Positions 1 through 10,229 of a stretch of DNA of 64,000 nucleotides are shown here, piece after piece (within the stretch, counting starts at the first letter, position 1; every line of letters starts with the position of its first letter). The stretch spans positions 90,685,980 through 90,749,979 of the forward strand of contig CP136063.1 of NCBI GenBank assembly GCA_032622095.1. The letters run 5' to 3'. A model generated the notes under the pieces. The model made no database searches. It was not told where the DNA came from and saw only the letters and a list, made by a program, of their open reading frames with translations. Made by a program: the position numbers and the translations under genes. Source of the stretch: Siphonodentalium dalli. Taxonomy: Eukaryota > Mollusca > Scaphopoda > Gadilida > Siphonodentaliidae.

Positions 1-57
1 GAAAAATGATCATGGAAATATGGGTTGATACAAAAATCGGACTTGGCACTGAAAGGG
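1..57. mobile_element. TTAA family D, right end (cut by window start)
   Basis: This is the right arm of the foldback element seen whole at 6159-6365: the end reads ...TTGGCACTGAAAGGG, followed by TTTTAA. The rest lies outside the window. Confidence 0.75.
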
Positions 58-65
58 TTTTAATG

Positions 66-183
66 TTGAATGGGAATAGAGTGTGCTGTATCTGGTGTAT
101 GCATTTTGTATCTGAAAATCCAGCAAATGTTGCAATGAAGAATAAATAATTAAAGTGGAAACAAATTTGGATCCAAGCAAGTA
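66..183 (+). repeat. Dispersed repeat I, copy 1
   Basis: About 118 bp starting 'ttgaatgggaatagag' and ending 'ggatccaagcaagta' recurs in the same orientation at 962-1083 at roughly 85-90% identity. No terminal repeats were seen. The class is unknown. Confidence 0.7.
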
Positions 184-455
184 GGCAGGGAGCCGAGATA
201 ATGAAATGTAATTTTTGCTGAACTTCGAGGTTGACTACCATCCTTATTACCTTGAGATGGTTATGGTAAGGAATCAACTCAGTTAGGTCGTCATTCTGAA
301 AATAGTGCTTTCCTATGTTTTGAACCAGTTAACAATGAGTGAAATTAGCCAGGAGACGCGAGTAAAATAGTAACGAAAACCGAAACCCCATACAGTTAAT
401 GTTGCACATGTAGTATGACGTCATTCTGTCATCAGAGCTAAAAATAAGTGTCATA
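184..455. other. Low-repeat stretch, no gene seen
   Basis: AT-rich DNA between repeat I and a MITE-A copy. I see no open frame of note, RNA gene or repeat in it. Confidence 0.4.
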
Positions 456-746
456 CAGTAATGCTCTAAGTAATCGACTTCTTAACCACAGCAGAATTAT
501 GGGTAACTTTTCACGATTTAGTCGGAAATATGGCTTGTTGCCATTTATCGGAAAGCTCTCACTGAGAGCTTTTCAATGAATGGCAACAAGCCACATTTCC
601 GACTAAATCCTGAAAAGTTACCCATAATTCTGCTGTGGAGTGAGAGCTTTCCGATGAATGGCAACAAGCCATATTTCCGACTAAATCCTGCAAAGTTACC
701 CATAATTCTGCTGTGGTTAAGAAGTCGATTACTTGGAGCATTACTG
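456..746. mobile_element. MITE-A, three-armed copy
   Basis: Family A is a palindromic Tc1/mariner-like MITE: ends CAGTAATGC...GCATTACTG, flanking TA, arms near 105 bp. This copy begins after 'cata' with a left arm (456-562), continues with a right arm that stops at 'ctgctgtgg' (about 563-637), then has a second right arm (638-746). It is 291 bp rather than about 213. The outer arms share 'cgacttc'/'gaagtcg', a variant of the commoner cgactcc. Confidence 0.88.
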
Positions 747-961
747 TCCATTTTTTGGAAATAATGTTTTAATGCAAACACCCACAAGATAATGGTAACC
801 TGATGCATAGATTTAATGTGTTCATACTATATGCTGTATGTTAGTGCATTCCACCGCTCTCACAAACATGCTGTTATTTGAATCCCATTCATTCATTTGT
901 AGGGATGTTCAGCAAATAATTTAGGCTCCTTTATGAACTAATACTCTAAGCATCCCAACAA
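747..961. other. Low-repeat stretch with a weak family-E fragment
   Basis: Mostly featureless AT-rich DNA. The part near 893-960 ('agggatgttcagcaaataat') resembles the interior of TTAA family E but is too diverged to delimit. Confidence 0.3.
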
Positions 962-1083
962 TTGAATGAGAATAGAGTGTGCTAATTTTTATCTGGTGTC
1001 TGCATTTTGTATTTGAAAATTCCGCAAATGCTGCAATGATGAATAAATAATTACAATGGAAACCAATTGGGATCCAAGCAAGT
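962..1083 (+). repeat. Dispersed repeat I, copy 2
   Basis: Direct copy of 66-183, with several substitutions and small indels. Confidence 0.7.
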
Positions 1084-1102
1084 ATTAGATATGTTGCACT
1101 AT

Positions 1103-1375
1103 CAAGTCTGGATATAGTGTGTCTGACATTTGCAGAATGAGGTCCCCAGAGGGTGAATTTAGCAACTCATTCCCTCACAGTGGGCTAGTGTCACCAAATT
1201 CACCCACTGGGAACCTCATTCTGCTTGATAGGCCTCAACTGCCATGCGTGATCTCGGATTAGATTTGAAGTTCCCCAGTTGAAGTTGGTGATGTTCAGGA
1301 TAGCATCACTAAATTCACCCTCTAGGGGACCACAATTCTCCAAATGTCCGACAAATATACACACTATATTGAAGA
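1103..1375. mobile_element. MITE-B (hAT-like), degraded long copy
   Basis: Family B has inverted arms carrying CATTTGCAGAATGAGGTCC and 'gggtgaatttag'. This copy has the left arm from 'aagtctggatatagtgtg', a small inner palindrome, the longer internal section ('ggcctcaactgc...cagttgaagttggtgatgtt') and a mutated right arm ending near 'caaatgtccgac'. No clean target duplication can be read. Confidence 0.75.
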
Positions 1376-1438
1376 ACATCCTGTATTCAGGTTCCACAGT
1401 GTGATTGTATGAGGACAGAAATTAAATTCCAAGAGCGC

Positions 1439-1510
1439 GGTCCCTGGTGGCTCAGTCAGTTAAGTGCATTGCAGCTGTAATTCCATTCCCGTTGAGCCTG
1501 AATTACTTCT
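1439..1510 (+). repeat. Possible tRNA-derived SINE head
   Basis: The segment has an A-box-like TGGCTCAGTCAGTTAAG about 9 nt from its start and tRNA-like spacing, but only a poor B box and no cloverleaf I can close. Similar A-box pieces occur on the minus strand at 6481-6512 and 27060-27138. Confidence 0.35.
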
Positions 1511-1540
1511 GGGAATGTTAGGATATCCTTATTCATTTAA

Positions 1541-1794
1541 CCCTTTCAATACTAAATGGATTCTCCCACCCAGTTATAGAGTAAATATTGGAATGGTCTA
1601 TTATTCATTTGGTGGGGTGTTCAGGTAATAAAAGCAGATGAGACAGTAAAACATATAATACAAGAGCAGAATGATTCACCTTCATTGGTGGAAATGTTCA
1701 GACAATAAGTTCAACAAACGACCTATTGTCAAACTTGTTATCTGAACATTTCCTAAGTGAACTACTCACTAATGAGTATTTAGTATAGAAAGCG
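1541..1794. mobile_element. TTAA family E copy (piggyBac-like MITE)
   Basis: The left end is TTAA (1537-1540) then CCCTTTCAATACTAAAT. The right end is 'tagtatagaaagcg', a decayed form of the GTATAGAAAGGG-TTAA seen elsewhere. The interior ('ggaatggtctattattcatt', 'ctgaacatttccta') is shared with 4136-4372 and, inverted, with 52526-52792. Confidence 0.75.
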
Positions 1795-2334
1795 TCAATA
1801 TGTAAGTTTTTCAGTTATTTCTATGTGTGGTACCATTATTTCCCAGTGAACTATATATCCATCTGTTCTGTCTGTCCTTAATTTGGCCATTAAAACAGGC
1901 ATTGTCATGATAAGGCCATAACTACTGAAGTGACATTAAACCCCAATTATCCAACCAACCATATTGGAAATTGGACATGTGTAAATAGAAACAATTCTAA
2001 TTTCACCCATTAAGTAGCAACAGACTCTCATATTCCATACTGTGTGGCGAAAATTGTGTCAAATGGTAGTTGCATTATCTCTTGATTAAACTTCGGATAT
2101 ATAACACAGAGTGTGCATTGTTCATTTAATACCTCACATAATAGTGACTATAATATGTTATGATTTGTGTATCACTGACACTACTGTCATATGATGCTTG
2201 AACTTTGCTTGGAAATAGAACATAGCTGTCTCACTACTGGATAGTATTTTCCCTGTAGATATAGTCTGTGGGTGCTTGGCGGTCAAAGTTAGAAGTTTAT
2301 CAATCTAAGCCTCCCAATTGTCTCGATAATAGAT
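1795..2334. other. Low-repeat stretch, no gene seen
   Basis: About 540 bp of AT-rich DNA without an open frame above 60 codons and without a repeat I can match elsewhere in the window. Confidence 0.4.
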
Positions 2335-2432
2335 TGCCGGAAATATGGCTTGTTGCCATTTTCCGACCGAATCCTGAAAAATTACCGATAATTCTGCTGT
2401 GGTTAAGGTATTAATTATTTAGGGCATTACTG
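2335..2432. mobile_element. MITE-A, left-deleted remnant
   Basis: Only about 98 bp remain: a short inner part of the left arm ('gccggaaatatggcttgttgcc'), then the right arm to the terminal GGGCATTACTG and TA. The hairpin centre is lost, so the arms meet directly. Confidence 0.8.
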
Positions 2433-2463
2433 TAATAGAAATTTGACCCTATGATTTCATTGT

Positions 2464-3750
2464 ACTGATAAACACCCTGTGCTTCCATTGGACTGATAAA
2501 CACCCTATGCTTCTATTGGACTGATAAACACCCTATGCTTCTATTGGACTGATAAACACCCTGTGCTTCCATTGGACTGATACACACCCTATGCTTCTAT
2601 TGGACTGATAAACACCCTGTGCTTCCATTGGACTGATACACACCCTATGCTTCTATTGGACTGATACACACCCTGTGCTTCCATTGGACTGATACACACC
2701 CTGTGCTTCCATTGGACTGATACACACCCTGTGCTTCCATTGGACTGATACACACCCTATGCTTCCATTGGACTGATACACACCCTATGCTTCCATTGGA
2801 CTGATACACACCCTGTGCTTCCATTGGACTGATACACACCCTATGCTTCCATTGGACTGATACACACCCTATGCTTCCATTGGACTGATACACACCCTGT
2901 GCTTCCATTGGACTGATACACACCCTGTGCTTCCATTGGACTGATACACACCCTATGCTTCCATTGGACTGATACACACCCTATGCTTCCATTGGACTGA
3001 TACACACCCTGTGCTTCCATTGGACTGATACACACCCTATGCTTCCATTGGACTGATACACACCCTATGCTTCCATTGGACTGATACACACCCTATGCTT
3101 CCATTGGACTGATACACACCCTGTGCTTCCATTGGACTGATACACACCCTATGCTTCCATTGGACTGTTACACACCCTATGCTTCCATTGGACTGATACA
3201 CACCCTGTGCTTCCATTGGACTGATACACACCCTGTGCTTCCATTGGACTGATACACACCCTATGCTTCCATTGGACTGATACACACCCTATGCTTCCAT
3301 TGGACTGATACACACCCTGTGCTTCCATTGGACTGATACACACCCTATGCTTCCATTGGACTGATACACACCCTATGCTTCCATTGGACTGATACACACC
3401 CTGTGCTTCCATTGGACTGATACACACCCTGTGCTTCCATTGGACTGATACACACCCTATGCTTCCATTGGACTGATACACACCCTATGCTTCCATTGGA
3501 CTGATACACACCCTGTGCTTCCATTGGACTGATACACACCCTATGCTTCCATTGGACTGATACACACCCTATGCTTCCATTGGACTGATACACACCCTAT
3601 GCTTCCATTGGACTGATACACACCCTGTGCTTCCATTGGACTGATACACACCCTATGCTTCCATTGGACTGTTACACACCCTATGCTCCCATTGGACTGA
3701 TACACACCCTATGCTTCCATTGGACTGATACACACCCTATGCTTCATTGG
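2464..3750. repeat. 28-bp minisatellite, ~46 units, with higher-order structure
   Basis: The unit is actgatacacaccctatg plus cttccattgg (28 bp). The main variable site is G or A in 'cct(g/a)tgctt'. Early units also vary as 'ataaacacc' and 'cttctattgg'. Units 9-26 (2688-3191) and 27-44 (3192-3695) carry the same G/A string, and each ends with the rare 'gttacacacc' unit, so a 504-bp block was duplicated. Because 28 is not a multiple of 3, the array gives spurious open frames of up to 110 codons on the minus strand. It starts about 30 bp after a MITE-A remnant. Confidence 0.97.
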
Positions 3751-4135
3751 ATCCCCGCAGCACCTGTTTACCCCGGGATATCCTGGCAGCAAGCTGTGAG
3801 GAATCAATTTCTGCATACATTGAATTAATAAGATTCGTCCAACTGATGCACATCCATGAGATTCGAGCTCTCGGAAGCTTCCGGAAGACTAACATTTATC
3901 CCGCCTTAATTCTCGTCATATCCTCCCATGGTGCGTACAGCCTGTTATATCTCGCCTAATCCTATCCATGGTGCGTACAGCCCAATATATACCCACTAAT
4001 CCCATTAACTGAAGAAAGATGCGGGAGATCTTCATGACGGCAACAGAAATTCATGTCCTCATTTACAACGTTATTAAGTTGGTATTTTCTTCTTTGTTAG
4101 GTTGTTTTGCTTGTTCATAGTGTTGAACCATTTCT
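3751..4135. other. Low-repeat stretch with a short direct repeat
   Basis: Contains a two-fold repeat of 'tcccatggtgcgtacagcc' (around 3924-3945 and 3965-3982). A 70-codon frame (3747-3959) overlaps the minisatellite edge and has no recognisable similarity. Confidence 0.35.
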
Positions 4136-4372
4136 ATACTGAATGGATTCTATCACGAACTTATAAAAGTATACATTGGAACAGTCTATTATTATTCATT
4201 TAGAGGGGTGTTCAGATAATAAAAGAAATGGCAGACAAAAAAATGAGCAGATTGATTCATATTCATGGGTGGGAAATGTTCAGATAATAAGTTCAACAAG
4301 CGACCTATGGTGTTATTTTCTGAATGTTTCCTAAGGGAACTACTCGTCAATTAGTATTTAGTATAGAAAGGG
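4136..4372. mobile_element. TTAA family E copy
   Basis: Left end decayed (TTGA then ACCATTTCTATAC), right end 'agtatagaaaggg' followed by TTTA. The interior matches 1541-1794 in the same orientation. Confidence 0.7.
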
Positions 4373-4393
4373 TTTATAATAATAAGTCTTGCA

Positions 4394-4531
4394 CAGTAAT
4401 GCCCTAAAAAATTGACTCCTGAGCTGAGAGCTTTCCGATGAATTGCAACAATCGATATTTCCGACTAAATCCTGAAAAGTTACCAATAATTCTGCTGTGG
4501 TTAAGGAGTCGATTATTTAGGGCATTACTTG
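4394..4531. mobile_element. MITE-A, left arm mostly deleted
   Basis: Keeps the left terminus (CAGTAATGCCCTAAAA to 'gactcct'), then jumps to the hairpin centre and a full right arm ending GGGCATTACTT. The deletion removed most of one arm only. Confidence 0.8.
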
Positions 4532-4597
4532 TATGTCTTCTTCCTTGTGGACTTGTTGTGATATTTAATACTCTACAGTGCTTCTTGTGTGTATGAT

Positions 4598-4790
4598 CAT
4601 TTTAACATTTTTAATACCCCTGAATTTATTCTCCCATTCAGTTTTCATAGTATACATAGGAATGGTCTATTCTTTATTTGCAGAAATGTTCAAATAATAA
4701 CAAGAGACAGGTTGCACTCTTTATTTGGATTCCCATTTAATCATTTATGGGGTTCAACAAACAGCCAAAAGGGGTTTGGTAGAAACTGAA
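4598..4790. mobile_element. TTAA family E, diverged fragment
   Basis: Shares 'ctcccattcagtt', 'aggaatggtctattctttatttg' in part and the 'gttcaacaaac' motif with 1541-1794, but both ends are unclear. Confidence 0.45.
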
Positions 4791-5165
4791 TCCTCTTCAT
4801 TAGTTTGTGTTTGACAGACAATTCAGACTTGGTCTTCAGTTTAATCCTATAATGCTACCAACAAATGATGGCTTCATCTTGAACCTGTTGGATATCAGTT
4901 TGTTCTACCAACATCAGAACTAGGACCCATCAACTTTGCAGCATTATAGGTGGCCAGTCAACATTTTAATAGGGTTAGTTATACAATGGTTAACCTTGAC
5001 CATTCATACTCCACCTGTTATTGTTTTGCAGAGGTTTTGTTAGCAGTTTTGGTTTCTCCACACATGTATTAATTATCAGCCTGATTATATATCACTGGCA
5101 GGGCAGGGCTAATTAGTAGTTTGCATTACTTTGATGATTACTGCCTTAATGTTATGCTTTACCTA
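4791..5165. other. Low-repeat stretch, no gene seen
   Basis: About 375 bp of unmatched AT-rich DNA; no coding or RNA signal recognised. Confidence 0.35.
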
Positions 5166-5365
5166 CAGTAATGCCCTAAATAATTGACTTTACCACAGCA
5201 GAATTATTGGTAATTTTTCAGGAAATATGACTTGTTGCCATTCATCGGAAAGCTCACAGTGAGAGCTTTCCTATGAATGGCAATAAGCCATATTTCCAAC
5301 TAAATCCTGAAAAATTACCCATAATTCTGCTGTGGTTAAGGAGTCGATTATTTAGGGCATTACTG
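5166..5365. mobile_element. MITE-A copy
   Basis: Whole foldback copy of 200 bp between TA dinucleotides, with small deletions in the left arm ('gactttaccacag', 'caggaaatatg') that the right arm does not have. Confidence 0.9.
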
Positions 5366-5783
5366 TATGTCACACCTGACATTGTTCTGAGAAGGAAATT
5401 GAATAATAGTAGATTGATTATAGGGAGCTGTGAATCAGGCATTTTAGGTCGAAACGAATCTCGAACCGAAGCATGCAGTGCTGTGGATTCGAATCGAGCC
5501 GAATCTCGAATCATGATACCGGTAAACTAAACACGTGCTGAAGTTATACCAATAACATGAATCAATCAAGTTTACCGAGTTTGTATTTTTGATAAACTAC
5601 TTATTGTGTCACTAACGGGTTATCTGTGCTTTACCAAATCTGTCAGCCATTTTATTAGCTCAACTTTACTTTGAAAAGTTTGAGCTATTGCCATGGCTTG
5701 GTATCCATCGTACGTGTGTGTGTGTGTGTGCATCCATCAACAATTTCCTTTAGCACGGGCAATCTATTAAACACATCATGAGG
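5366..5783. other. Low-repeat stretch with a (TG)n microsatellite
   Basis: Holds a short imperfect tandem motif ('cgaaacgaatctcgaaccgaa', 'cgaatcgagccgaatctcga', 5450-5510) and a (TG)n run near 5715-5731. No gene seen. Confidence 0.4.
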
Positions 5784-6146
5784 AAGCTTGAATTTAGTGT
5801 GCCTGTCATTTGCAGAATGAGGTCCCCAGAGGGTTAATTTAGTGACGCTATCCCTCACAGTGGGTTAAGCATCACTAAATTCACCCTCTAGAAATGTGTC
5901 GACCTGCCAATTTGGGGATACAGAGAAACTACCGGTAAACTAAAAAAAAGAAATAGAATCTATGTGAAGAAGTTTCTATAGAAATTTTATAATTAAGAAA
6001 CTTTGCAGATGAGCTGAGGCCAAAGCAGAATGAGGTCTCCAGAGGGTGAATTTTGTGATGCTAGCCTGCTATGTGGTATAGCATCACTAAATTCACCCCG
6101 GGGACCTAATTCTGCAAATGACAGGCACACTAAACTCAGGCTTGAC
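5784..6146. mobile_element. MITE-B long copy, with target duplication
   Basis: Arms start 'agcttgaatttagtg' and end 'cactaaactcaggcttgac'. Flanks CATGAGG (5777-5783) and CATGAGG (6147-6153) give a 7- to 8-bp target duplication, as expected for hAT-type insertion. The left half carries its own inner palindrome, then an internal A/T-rich section, then the right half with 'gcagaatgaggtctcc'. Confidence 0.82.
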
Positions 6147-6158
6147 CATGAGGGTTAA

Positions 6159-6365
6159 TCCTTTCAGTGCCAAGTCCGATTTTTGTATCAACCCATATTT
6201 CCTTGATCATTTTTCAAATTTATTGATTATATTAATGTGATACATTGATGGAAACAGCTCTAAGAGCTCTTTCCATCAATGTATCACATTATTATAATCA
6301 ATAAATTTGAAAAATGATCAAGGAAATATGGGTTGATACAAAAATCGGACTTGGCACTGAAAGGG
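6159..6365. mobile_element. TTAA family D, complete foldback element
   Basis: A 207-bp palindrome flanked by TTAA (6155-6158 and 6366-6369). Ends are TCCTTTCAGTGCCAAG and CTTGGCACTGAAAGGG; the ~100-bp arms meet at 'cagctctaagagctc'. TTAA duplications and CCC...GGG ends are the signature of piggyBac-type transposons. No coding capacity. Confidence 0.9.
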
Positions 6366-6369
6366 TTAA

Positions 6370-6947
6370 TTATAGGCCACCATTGACTGTCTAATATTGA
6401 GGGCTAATCGTTATTTGGTCATTTGTTTAACTTATCATCTGAACATTTTTCCTTAGAGAACTACTCATCAAGGAGATGTACGATGCATCTAACTAGCTGA
6501 GTCACCATGGTCTACTGTCATTCTGGTTGTTAGCAAAAATATTACAGGTCCCTTTAAATTTCTTGATTGGATTTTTCTGGGGGAAATTTGATGATGTAAT
6601 TTGATGGTCTCGAGATAGTTGAATGCAGATCATGATTTGATATCAGCATTACATTGTGTCTATATTTAACTGAATGGTGTTTATAATTTGATATTAGCAA
6701 TGGACTGTCTGGCTGTAAGGGTGATAATCAGGTATATGTGATGTAATCATGTGAATATGAGATGAAAGATAATTTAAACTAAAAATTAACCCCTACAAGT
6801 GATAGGCAAGCTGCTGGCTCTAGTACTCTACTAAAATATAGAATGAACATGACAACAGGAGGGTGAGGGCAGATCTTCCAGAGAGGGGCACATTTTGAGC
6901 CACAGGCAAAGCATAAATGCGGACAACTGATAAAACAGAAATTTTAA
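6370..6947. other. Low-repeat stretch with a family-E scrap and a SINE-like piece
   Basis: 6420-6475 resembles the end of family E ('cttatcatctgaacatttttcc', 'gaactactcatcaaggag'). 6481-6512 read on the minus strand gives a tRNA A-box-like 'gtgactcagctagttag'. A 62-codon minus-strand frame (6820-7008) matches nothing I know. Confidence 0.4.
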
Positions 6948-7000
6948 CCCTTCCATGACTTGGAGCTTCCTGAAATATTTTGAAAACCCTGTTGTACACA
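6948..7000. mobile_element. TTAA family C, left end only
   Basis: TTAA (6944-6947) followed by CCCTTCCATGACTTGGAG and 'cttcctgaaatattttgaaaaccctg'. Its mirror end occurs at 8215-8284, but the sequence between is unrelated, so this is a solo end running into the tandem array that follows. Confidence 0.65.
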
Positions 7001-7330
7001 TCCACCATACTGTTTATTTTGTGATCCTGGTTATCATCGGTGAAAAGTAAATTTTGCTTCCATCCACCACTATGTTTATTTTATGATCCTGATTATCACT
7101 GTTGAGGGATTAATCCTGCTGTACACACCTACCACTCTGTTTATTTTATAATCCTGTAGTGAGGGGTTAATCCTGCCATACACATCCACGACTGTTTATT
7201 TTATGATCCTGTAGTGAGGGGTTAATCCTGCAGTACACATCCACCATTCTGTTTATTTTATGATCCTGTAGTGAGGGTTTAATCCTGCAGTACACATCCA
7301 CAACTCTGTTTATTTTACGATCCTAACTAT
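7001..7330 (+). repeat. ~57-bp tandem repeat, about 5-6 units
   Basis: The unit is roughly 'acacatccaccactctg' + 'tttattttatgatcctg' + 'tagtgaggggttaatcctgc'. The outer units differ more ('gattatcactgttgaggg', 'aactatcactgactcc') than the middle ones. Confidence 0.9.
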
Positions 7331-7609
7331 CACTGACTCCTGCCATCAATAACAATCCCTAGCTCTGATCTCCATCTGTTCTCTCTTCTGTTGTTCTATT
7401 ATCTCAACTTTCAAAGCTTTATTCCCAATGAAAACCACAATTTGTCTCAAGAGTTGGGGATTGGAACTTTGAAGCAGATTGCTGGGTAATGTTTATCTTT
7501 ATTAGAGAAATTAGTGTTGTATTAGCTCCAATTAGTGATACTATGGGAGATATCACAATTTATTTTCATCCTTTCTCCAATACTTAACCATTTCACACAA
7601 GCCTGATTT

Positions 7610-7660
7610 TAGTGTGCCTGTCATTTGCAGAATGAGGTCCCCAGAGGGTGAATTTAGCTA
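7610..7660. mobile_element. MITE-B left-arm fragment
   Basis: Reads 'caagcctgattttagtg' to 'gtccccagagggtgaatttagcta' and then stops at a C run (8 C at 7661-7668) instead of continuing into the palindrome. Confidence 0.75.
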
Positions 7661-7668
7661 CCCCCCCC

Positions 7669-8214
7669 ATATTGGATGTGATACTAATCAACTCATCAAT
7701 TCGAAACTAAGTGATTCCCTACCTTGGGTTTACTTGCAGGTTATCATAGCCACCAGATTTGCCTATGTATTAATTAAATAAGAAAGTGAAGAAAAATTCA
7801 CCTTTGTTGAATCTAGACTACAGGCCAAACATTAAGGATAATAAATTTCCTGCTGCAAGCATATTCTGACCTTCATTGTCTAAAGTCTACCAACTTTACT
7901 ACATATTTGCACTAGAAAACCCCATGTTAAATCTAAAATTGTTTGGACAATCAGATATATTCTGGTCTAAATATTTAGCAAAACTTTTACATGGCATATT
8001 TTTTTTGCTATGCTAGTGTTTGGTCACTGCTGAGTTATTAATTTTACAAAGAGAAAACTTGATGACATGTGACGTTATGTAAGATGAATCTGCAGCCTAG
8101 TGCATATGTACCTCAGCCTGTGTGACATAGACAGTATTAGTGATGCTCCAGAAAGTGAAGAAATATGTTTTCCCATTTTCCTTTAAACTGTTATGTTATT
8201 GTCTTATGGTCAAC
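7669..8214. other. Low-repeat stretch in duplication copy 1
   Basis: About 545 bp of AT-rich DNA with no repeat or gene recognised. The paralogue is 16843-17388. Confidence 0.4.
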
Positions 8215-8284
8215 TCAGATATATATGAGAATGCATTGGCACAGGGTTTTCGTAAAAATTCAGGAAGCTCCAATCATGGAAGGG
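8215..8284. mobile_element. TTAA family C, right end only
   Basis: 'gagaatgcattggcacaggg' continues to 'caggaagctccaatcatggaaggg', then TTAA (8285-8288). This is the mirror of the left end at 6948. The core palindrome is truncated. Confidence 0.7.
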
Positions 8285-8288
8285 TTAA

Positions 8289-8647
8289 TAGGAATTACTA
8301 TCTTAACCTCTTCGCTGCTAAATGACGTTATGATGTCGTGTGCTGGGCTGTTGACGTTATTGCCATTTTCCAATGGGGAAACTATAATGGGAATAGCCAT
8401 AAAACTGACTCAGTTAAAAGGCTATTATCGTTCACAATGGTGGAACATCATACAAGGTTTGAAACTTCGAGATAGAGTTATTCCGATGCTCCAATCTCCG
8501 AGTTCCAATTATGTGTAATGGCCTACTGCTAGTGTGCTGAAGTAGGTCCATAGTACCTACGGACCATATAGCACACGGCGTGCACTTTTACGTCCGTAAT
8601 AGTTACGGACATCATAGCATATGAGTATATTCCTTTTAGAATGTGTG
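8289..8647. other. Stretch with small palindromes, origin unclear
   Basis: Begins near TTAA-CCTCTTCGCTGCTAAATG, which resembles the left end of a TTAA element, but I cannot find its partner. Contains short palindromes 'ggtccatagtacctacggacc' (imperfect) and 'gtccgtaatagttacggac'. A 117-codon frame (8165-8518) runs through a transposon end and is not credible as a gene. Confidence 0.35.
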
Positions 8648-8850
8648 TGATCATATTATTGGCGAACACCATGATAGATCTCCGAGATTCTTATATGCCT
8701 CTTTCATCTACTCTGATCATTGCTAACCTACATGTTTCCCCTAATTTTCTAATCAGGTCTCTTGTTTCTATTTGATATTACTAGTATGTACATTATCTGT
8801 CTGCTGAATTTTGCCAGTTATCACCCTTTTCAACTTATTAATTAGCTGAT
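8648..8850 (+). repeat. Local repeat L, copy 1
   Basis: 'tcatattattggcgaacacc' followed by 'atgatagatctccgagattc' recurs at 9325-9597 and, split by insertions, at 10677-10702 plus 12862-13270. Identity falls after about 130 bp. Confidence 0.65.
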
Positions 8851-8964
8851 TGATTATGCTAAAAACTTTAATTTGTATATTGATTACTCATATCAAAACA
8901 CGGGCTTAATAAATTAAAATCGGAGTCCATGCAGTGCAATGAATTTGGACTGCATTTTGACATA
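8851..8964. other. Short AT-rich spacer
   Basis: No feature recognised. Confidence 0.3.
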
Positions 8965-9189
8965 CAGTAATGCTCTAAGTAATCGACTCCTTAACCACAG
9001 CAGAATTATGGGTAACTTTTCAGGATTTAGTCGGAAATATGGCTTGTTGCCATTAATTGGAAAGCTCTCGGGGGGGGGGGGGGGGAGATCTTTCTGATGA
9101 ATGGCAACAAACCATATTTCCGACTAAATCCTGAAAAGTTACCCATAATTCTGCTGTGGTTAAGGAGTCGATTACTTAGGGCATTACTG
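8965..9189. mobile_element. MITE-A with a G16 run at its hairpin centre
   Basis: Complete copy between TA dinucleotides. The arms are near-perfect, but the usual 3-4 nt loop has become a run of 16 G (9070-9085). The paralogue at 18139-18366 has 19 G. Confidence 0.92.
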
Positions 9190-9324
9190 TAGAACATCTT
9201 GTTTATTTAGGATTTCAGTTGACTAAAACAATTTTTTTTAATTAATGCCTTGAAAAAATGGCCTCTTATTGTGACATTGTGAACTCTTGACTGAAAAGTG
9301 ACGCTTGTTCATTGTGGAATGCAC

Positions 9325-9597
9325 ATGATCATATTATTGACGAACCTCGTGATAGACCTCCGAGACTCATTATCCCTCTCTTTCGTCTGCTCTGATCCTC
9401 GTTAACCTACATGTTTCTTCTGCTTTCCTAATCATCTCTGTCATTTATTGGGGCTATTCCCTCATTATTGCTGATTTTACCAGTTCCAACAATCTCAAAG
9501 TTTTGGCTCATCTCAGTCAGCTGAGATTCATTCATTCAGAGAACAGAAGGGCAGCAAGCTTGCCAACTCATGATACTATAGTACATGAACAAGGCAT
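9325..9597 (+). repeat. Local repeat L, copy 2 (uninterrupted)
   Basis: Carries 'gaacctcgtgatagacctccg' and runs on through 'ctctgatcctcgttaacctac' to 'aggcata'. It serves as the empty-site reference for the Transib-like insertion at 10703. Confidence 0.75.
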
Positions 9598-9703
9598 ACT
9601 GTAACGCCCTAAATAATTGACTCCTTAACCACAGCAGAATTATGGGTAATTTTTCAGGATTTAGTCGGAAATATGGCTTGTTGCCATTCATCGGAAAGCT
9701 CTC
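9598..9703. mobile_element. MITE-A, solo left arm
   Basis: 'ctgtaacgccctaaataatt' through 'ggaaagctctca', one arm with no partner; the next MITE-A copy starts about 8 bp later. Confidence 0.8.
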
Positions 9704-9738
9704 AAATATTGTAATGCCCAAAGTATATGACCCTTTAA

Positions 9739-10229
9739 CCCTTTGGTGAGTAGAACGACATATATGTCGTCTATCAGTTGAGGAGTAGAATGACATATAT
9801 GTCATTTCAGGAAGTGTTATTTTATGTAGACATAACTTCAATAAATCATGTGATTTATAAATGATTTGTATAGTTATTTTGATTAATATAATGTCCCAAA
9901 TGTATAAGTGCAATCGATTATGATAACACACGTTAATAAAAAATACACATAATTTAAAACGAATTATTGGACCCTTTTGACCCGAACTTGTTAATGATTA
10001 TTGCTATGACGTTGACCAAGCCTTGAAATAGTGTGTCTGTCATTTGCAGAATGAGGTCCCCAGAGGGTGAATTTAGTGATGCTACCCTGCATAGTGGGGT
10101 AGCATCACTAAATTCACCCTTTGGGGACCTCATTCTGCAAATGACAGACACCCTATTTCAAGGCTTGACGTTGACGTTAAATTTACTCTTGACGTCATGT
10201 ATATGATGTTACAGATACTCTCTAAAGGG
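9739..10229. mobile_element. TTAA family H element inserted in MITE-A
   Basis: Flanked by TTAA at 9735-9738 and 10230-10233. Ends are CCCTTTGGTGAGTAG and 'atactctctAAAGGG'. The left subterminal part has two 'gacatatatgtc' palindromes. The target TTAA is the one in the MITE-A arm (...ctTTAAccacag). A MITE-B copy (10017-10167) sits inside it. Confidence 0.87.
10017..10167. mobile_element. MITE-B, compact complete copy with 8-bp target duplication
   Basis: A 151-bp near-perfect palindrome with ends CAAGCCTTGAAATAG and CTATTTCAAGGCTTG, flanked by ACGTTGAC on both sides (10009-10016 and 10168-10175). The 8-bp duplication and CA..TG ends fit the hAT superfamily. This is the cleanest family B copy. 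Confidence 0.92.

Noticed and set aside
1439-1510. tRNA gene
   Set aside because: An A box is present, but there is no good B box, acceptor stem or anticodon arm; at best a SINE fragment.
2645-3593. Minus-strand open frames of 82-110 codons with repeating peptides
   Set aside because: They are read-throughs of the 28-bp minisatellite in rotating frames, with starts and ends set by the G/A variant.
2464-3750. CRISPR-like regularity of 28-bp repeats
   Set aside because: Units are contiguous with no unique spacers, and the setting is eukaryotic transposon-rich DNA.
8289-8647. A further TTAA element starting near 8305
   Set aside because: The left end looks right (TTAA-CCTCTTCGC), but no matching right end was found.
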